Assembly: GCA_028829895.1 (NCBI GenBank) | Contig: CM054183.1 | Coordinates: 17,713,975-17,777,974, forward strand | DNA from: Sinotaia quadrata | Lineage: Eukaryota > Mollusca > Gastropoda > Architaenioglossa > Viviparidae | Direction: 5' to 3' | DNA length: 64,000 nucleotides | Part shown: one piece after another, positions 58,442 through 64,000 of the stretch | Numbering within the stretch: the stretch's first letter is position 1 | Layout of the letters: each line of letters opens with the position of its first letter | The notes under the pieces: generated by a model | Databases searched by the model: none | Seen by the model: only the letters and a program-made list of their open reading frames with translations | What the model was told of the DNA's origin: nothing | Made by a program: the position numbers and the translations under genes

Positions 58442-58902
58442 TTTTAAAATTGCTAGTTATCACGAGTATGGATAAAGTGACTTAGAATATTCGCGGGATT
58501 TTGACCTCTGTCGGTCACAAGTGGTGCAATGGTGTGTATATGAACACCAGCTACCACGTGATTAGGATTATTACAAACACGAATAAAAGAAATCCTAATC
58601 GCAAATTTGCAAAGTTAGCAAAATTAGCAAAACAACAGTTGCTAATGTAGCGTACAAAATATCGATCTAAGTACGTCTAAACACGAGTCGGTACGCGTTA
58701 ACGATAATAGCGTAAAGATTATAAAACTTATTTCAACACAATAATAAGTCTTATCAAAATCCAGTTCACCTAAGTCTCAATAGCAAAGCCCTAACATGCA
58801 ATAAACAATGCATAATGGTGATGAGATAGAAAAGCAGGAAAGAGATGATACTTTCTTACAACAACACAATTTACCTTGTCAGATCACGTCAGGGTCACCA
58901 GA
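58442..58902 (-). other. Retrotransposon leader (untranslated)
   Basis: These 461 bases between the 5' LTR and the gag start contain the primer site and no frame of note. Packaging signals would be expected here but cannot be identified by eye. Confidence 0.7.
58881..58900 (-). promoter_or_regulatory. Primer binding site, tRNA-Trp type
   Basis: Two bases inside the 5' LTR the element reads TGGTGACCCTGACGTGATCT. Its complement matches the 3' end of eukaryotic tRNA-Trp (ATCACGTCGGGGTCACCA) with one mismatch in 18. Minus-strand DNA synthesis would start here. The tRNA sequence is recalled, not searched. Confidence 0.75.
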
Positions 58903-60636
58903 TGTCACAAAACGGGAGGCTCGTTACAAGCCGACCTCGAGCTGAAGTTAGAGATGCAAGGGGTGAAGTCTAATTTTGGCCTGCTCCGGTGCACCTCCAA
59001 GAAAAGCCCGGTGACGTATGCCAGTACTACGTCGCGTCAAGTTGTTACATAGACACACATGACATACTCCATTGATGTTTGGGTGGGGCCCACTTTATTA
59101 ATGTCATGCCAAGGAACGTTTTATTGGCGGTGTGTGTTGTGAGTGTGTATCATAAATGTGAATAAATGGACGAACAGACGAACGGTGCAAAACAATAGTA
59201 CAAATTCTTTCGTCCCTCTCAAAAACTATGAATAACAAGAGAGTTGAAAGATGTTTAGATCAGGTTATTTATTTCCCGATTTAAAAGGGGCACTACTCTT
59301 TCGCACAGTGATTAATCATTCATTCAACTTTCCAATGTCATGCACTCTGTGGGAAATAAGGGGAGATGAAAATGATGAAATTCAAAATATAAAATAAAGA
59401 TTAATTACACAATTCTTATGCGGCAAATGTGGCCGCTTTAACAATAGTTTACATGTAAAATACGCATTACTTTTAACATTAGAGTTCTTATTTTGCAAAC
59501 GATATAATAGTGTTCATTTTCTTAAGAGTCCTGAGTTAAGTATGTGCGCGTTAGCCGTGCTAATGATTACTCACTATTAATGTCAGAGTTCCAAGGAGAC
59601 GACGTAAGCTCACACGTCACTTATAAGCGGCACTTCAAAGTGAAGATCACACGCAATTGAGGCGTGCATTACAGGTGAAGATTCTGCAGAATCTAGGCAC
59701 CACTTTCAGATCATCACTGGGGAGAAATCTGAAATTTAACTGACTGTTGTCAGTCTCGATAATTGTCGCTGTTTCTGGTTGTCGTGGATACGGACACCCC
59801 AACGACGTTTAGCATTATCGGGCGGAGTCGTCCAGTGGGATGTGTCGTCGCATTACATTGAGTGTAGAAATCCGGATTGTCTGTAAGAAAATCTCGGTGC
59901 TAGCCTCTCAATTAGCGGGATAGACTGCCAAACGAACTCAGACAGGGGGGATGACAAAATTGGGTCCCTCGTGTCGTTAACTGCATACAACCAGCGTCGC
60001 ATGCATGGGTTTTTCTTGACAGTGAACTTTCCACTTTGCCAACAATTATACTGAGTAATTTTGCCTCGTTACTCAATATATGGCATCAGACGGATGGAAA
60101 ACGGATGGAAAGAGATTATTGCAGCTTTCCTTTATGAAATCTCTGTACATGAGATAATTCATACGTGAAGTTAGACTGGCTTCAGACGAATCGACGTTTT
60201 CAACATTGAGAGTAAAGTCTTCATTTCGCCTCTTATATAGCCTTCACTGAAGGTTTCCAAAACTTCCAGAAGCTATGTCCCGTGACATGATTTTTGCCTT
60301 GGATAATATAGTGGTAATTGCGATGCACGCTTTTCTGTAGCGAATTCTAATTGCGCACTGGCCACTTCTCTTGTCAACAACACGTGACTCGAAGTGCGCA
60401 GTTGTCCCAATCATTTAATATACATATCTTTCACAAACTAATATATATATTCAATATGATAATTAACACACACTGCGTCACGAACGTCTGTCTACTAAAG
60501 AGATCTTAGGTGACCGTTACTGGAAGTTACATGCTACATACGAAAAATAACAAAACTCGGGTTACTTCAATTAGTTTTGTTAGCGGTTTTTTAAAATGAA
60601 ATAAAATATAATTTCTGTCCCTCATTTCCTGTGACA
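58903..60636 (-). repeat. 5' LTR of the Gmr1-like element
   Basis: It is 1734 bp, TG...CA, with 7-bp inverted ends TGTCACA/TGTGACA. It is long for a gypsy LTR. A TATA box (TATATAAG, minus strand, 60239-60232) lies about 400 bp from its upstream edge, placing U3 at roughly 60636-60205. Line-by-line comparison with the other LTR showed no difference. Confidence 0.95.
60232..60239 (-). promoter_or_regulatory. TATA box of the 5' LTR
   Basis: TATATAAG, read CTATATAAGAGGCG on the minus strand, is the best core promoter match in the LTR. The same site at 53445-53438 lies in the 3' LTR. The start site would be about 25-30 bases downstream. Confidence 0.55.
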
Positions 60637-60641
60637 GTTAC
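60637..60641. repeat. Target-site duplication, right copy (GTTAC)
   Basis: GTTAC directly follows the right LTR and is a perfect match to 52104-52108. Confidence 0.95.
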
Positions 60642-63600
60642 TATTATTGTCCTGTTGGCATCTATATCAAACTGATTATGTTTAAATTTGTACATGTTGT
60701 ACACATCTATAAATCAGTTTGAAATTTGATGTAATTATTTTTAAGTTAATAATTTATTCAATAATTTTCAAGTAATCCTATTAATACTGCATTCCTGCCC
60801 CCCTTTTTCTTGATAGTTAGCAAAATCTTAACTGTTCATAAGCAAAATGATTGTTACATAATTATATCTTTTACAATTTTTTTTTTTTTTTGGGGGGGAG
60901 GTGGGGGTGGCAGCAAATATAAATTTAGGACAAAATATATGTAAGCAGACATTTATACAACTCAACATTTACAGAGCTGAAGAATATATTTTATTAGCAA
61001 GATTTCAAGGAAACTTTAAGGACAACTTTTAAACTCCATTAGTTCCAAGATGTTAGCATTCTACAACATTTATGCTAAAAAAAAAAACCTGCAAAACTGA
61101 ACAAACTGAAGAACAATATAATGTACACATTTATCGATTGGTTAATGTTTAGGGAAGGCATTTGTTATATAATTGTTATGGAGTATTTATAGACAGCTGC
61201 CTTTCCCTGATATAAAAAGACAAGAGAATCCAAAATATTTTGAATTTATGAAATATAAACTTTTAACAATAGTGAATAAAATGCTGATAATGAAACATAG
61301 AAAACAACAAATCAAGTAAAGAGCAAATATACACTACACTGAACACCATTTATGTCATTATACATCACTAATAATATCAAAAGATACAATTGCTTATATT
61401 ACAATTATCACTTTACAAATGTTTGCAGCTTGAAGAAGTGCCACTGTACAACAACAAGCAAAAAAAAAAATAAAAACCCCAACAAAATCGTTCTTTCTCT
61501 GTGCCATAAAAAACAAAGCAAAAACAAAAACTGTTTGCCTTAAAAATGCTTATCAAAAAAGCAACCATTCTTGAAAGAGCTATCTTTACCTTAGTTAAAG
61601 TTTATCTTTATCAACACTTACCCTAATGAAATGCACTTCTTCAAATATATTTATGACAATAATAAGTATAAAAAAATATCTAAGAAAGTATAATATTAAA
61701 TAGAAAGGTTTATGCATTATTATGCCATTATTTTTCTTTTTCTTAATTTAGGACTTTAGAAATTCACTGAGCAAATATCAAATTAAATAAATGCCCACAA
61801 GAGATGTATGAATGTTGTAGATTGATCAAAGCTTTTTCATATTAGAGATGTATTCTGATTCAGAATGCTGCATATTTACCAGTGATAAACCGAAACCATA
61901 AATAATTTTTTTCACAACTGCCCTTAAGCGTGTAATAAATAAATTGTTTTGAAATTCTAGTCCTGAACTGGTAATTTGAAAACTGATCCAAGGTAAAATT
62001 GTGGGACAAAACTAGTTTATGAGACTAATCAGTAATGCACATGGATTAAAACTGAAGTGCATTATTGTGAAGGGACATGATATTTAATGTTACAATGCCC
62101 TGTATTTGGCTATTATAGCTGCCATTTGTAAATTTTTGTATAGTCTATAGTCTTTTTTTTTAACAATGAAGTTATTTTCATTTTTAACGTACTGGCTGTC
62201 TAGTTTTTGCAATGTTTGTAACTCCATTTCCTAGAGACTACACACAAGCTGAATGCTCAAAAAATCAGGATGAAATGGTAGAATGTGAATAAAATGAGCA
62301 ACAAAATACTGATTAATCCAATGAATATAACCACCACCAGTTGAATATACTATTGTTATGCTTGTGGTGTACCTACTGTAGGCAGACAATGATTTACAGA
62401 GGTGAACTTATCTGAGTTGATTGAATATGTAAATGCCATGTGTTTGACATACACTGAAGCTGATACAGTGATAAAGAGTTTTTTTGACTTAAAATAATAA
62501 ATCTGGCACAATCATTGTGTTTAAGCACTCATTCATACTGCCTTAATATATCTGGTTTTAATGAAAGATTGACATTATATTTTAATCTTGCACACATATT
62601 TGTTTACAAGCCATTTTTGTAGTTTGACTGCCTGAATGAATTTAGGGATGGCACTTTATAGATTAGTGCTACAGTATAATACTATCAAATATCTATTTCA
62701 AGTATCACAATTGTAAAATATACATGATTTGTTTTTGTGCAAATAAGAAATTAAGATGAATGAAATAAAATACAAATTATGCCAAAATTAATGATGAAAT
62801 ATAACATCTGACATTAATCTATTAGCTACACCACTAACTTCCAGCAGAATTTAATACACAATGGAGAAAACTTTAATCATGCTTGAATCTGCCTAAACAT
62901 TTTACTGCATCCATTTAAAATACCTGAATGCAATTTGTATCCAAAATATATTAATTATATAATGTTGGTAAACAATTTATTTTATTTTCAAAGACAGCAG
63001 TATTTGTTATCTTGAAACAAAAAAAATTTTTAAGTTAAATCTCAATTATAATGAAACATTGCTTAGTTAAGTTGATCTTATCTGTTTTTATATGATGATA
63101 TATATATATATATATATATCTCAGCAACTATTATGATCTTTTAGAATAAAAAAAAAGGGTTATGTACATTTACTTAGAAAATTGGGGTTTCAAATGCAAC
63201 ATATCAAAAGAAAATTAATTCTCTAAGTAAATAATAATTGTCTTCAAATATGGGAACATATAGTTACTTTTTAAATATCAAAAGACCAACAATCAAAATG
63301 TAAATACAATAAATGTGCATATATAAAAATACAAAGAGGACTGCAGTCATTAAAAAAATTAAATAAAAATTGTAAACAGGTATAAAATGCATGGTTTGTA
63401 AACTAGTCATAACATATTTTCAACTACAGTACTTGCACTCAGATACAGCTTTAATATTACACACATACAAATGCCCACCATCACACTCACAAACCAACAT
63501 TAAAATTAAAATGCCTTCCATTATTTGTACCCTCTTCCAAACTTTAAAAAAAATCTAAATCATAGCATGTATATTAGAAACAGCAATTTAAATCATTAAA

Positions 63601-64000
63601 AACTATTTCAAACACAAAGTGCATGATCAGGACACTGGAAAATGCATTTCAAAATATGCATTAGTTGAGTAGCTGGTATAACCCCCCATTCATGCTGGCA
63701 TGTGTGCAGATTCACTCATATGTCCATATACAAAGCACTTATAAAATTGTTCTTTGTATAAAACAGTCTAAATTATTTACAAACACTTGTGTATAGTACA
63801 CATTGGCCATTTTAAAAAGAAAATAATGCAACTAAGAAAAATGTGTACATCATTAAAAATTAAACAAAAATTATTTACACCATTATAAAGGCATGAGAAA
63901 GAGTAATGGCAGTTACCATTACTTCAAGTGAATGTGAAATAGCAATATGAATGAAAAGAGACAATAAGCAATGGACGTTAACCAATATTAAAGGAATACT
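60642..64000. other. AT-rich flank without a supported gene
   Basis: No splice-bounded frame was found. It has poly-T and G runs near 60880-60910, an (AT)n run at 63098-63119 and 3'-UTR-like texture. It may be the untranslated end of a gene outside the window, but that cannot be shown here. Confidence 0.4.

Larger units (their letters stand above)
52109..60636 (-). mobile_element. Complete Gmr1-like Ty3/gypsy LTR retrotransposon, 8528 bp
   Basis: Two 1734-bp direct repeats (52109-53842 and 58903-60636, constant offset 6794) start TGTCACA and end TGTGACA, and they flank one gag-pol frame. GTTAC is duplicated on both sides (52104-52108 and 60637-60641). In element orientation (minus) the order is 5' LTR, primer site, leader, gag-pol, purine tract, 3' LTR; there is no env. 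The pol order is protease, integrase, reverse transcriptase, RNase H. That order, with integrase ahead of the reverse transcriptase in an otherwise Ty3/gypsy protein, defines the Gmr1-like group first described in deuterostomes. The identical LTRs, intact frame and intact target duplication show a very recent, probably still competent, insertion. The element could also be called an unusual gypsy clade by another scheme; the structure itself is certain. Confidence 0.95.

Overview
The window is animal nuclear DNA. It is AT-rich, its genes are split by long GT-AG introns, it is packed with private minisatellites, and it carries hAT-type short elements and a full-length LTR retrotransposon. The best guess for the organism is a mollusc, probably a gastropod. 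This is an inference: it rests on the general texture and on recurring AAGGGA(G/C)(A/G)TAACT-like motifs (near 11783, 21914 and 34760). No species is claimed.

Layout. From 1 to about 38.9 kb the sequence is dominated by tandem repeats (periods 19 to 102 bp, about 30 families, each confined to one spot). A small minus-strand gene runs through them from 30936 to 14851. Its four exons join in phase to encode a 101-residue secreted protein with one chitin-binding peritrophin-A (CBM14) domain, and most of the minisatellites between 15 and 31 kb lie in its introns. Two non-autonomous hAT elements sit in those introns (15267-15459 with a perfect 8-bp target duplication, and 18528-19080). Between 1 and 14 kb I see only repeats, a segmental duplication and a few weak exon or ORF candidates.

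From about 38.9 kb the DNA becomes more AT-rich with fewer tandem arrays. A second minus-strand gene, 50502 to 40676, has seven exons in perfect phase and encodes a 181-residue coiled-coil protein that I identify as the kinetochore subunit CENP-Q. Its introns hold a perfect 32-bp palindrome and several local duplications.

About 1.6 kb upstream of the CENP-Q start lies a complete 8528-bp LTR retrotransposon (52109-60636, minus strand). It has two 1734-bp LTRs in which I found no difference, a 5-bp target duplication GTTAC, a tRNA-Trp-like primer site, a purine tract and one intact 1489-codon gag-pol frame. The pol order is protease, integrase, reverse transcriptase, RNase H: Ty3/gypsy sequences in Ty1/copia order, the hallmark of the Gmr1-like group. 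The rest of the window (60642-64000) is AT-rich sequence with no gene I can support.

The genes do not form a pathway. The main functional link is positional: the retrotransposon and CENP-Q share a strand, so a promoter in the proximal LTR would point at CENP-Q.
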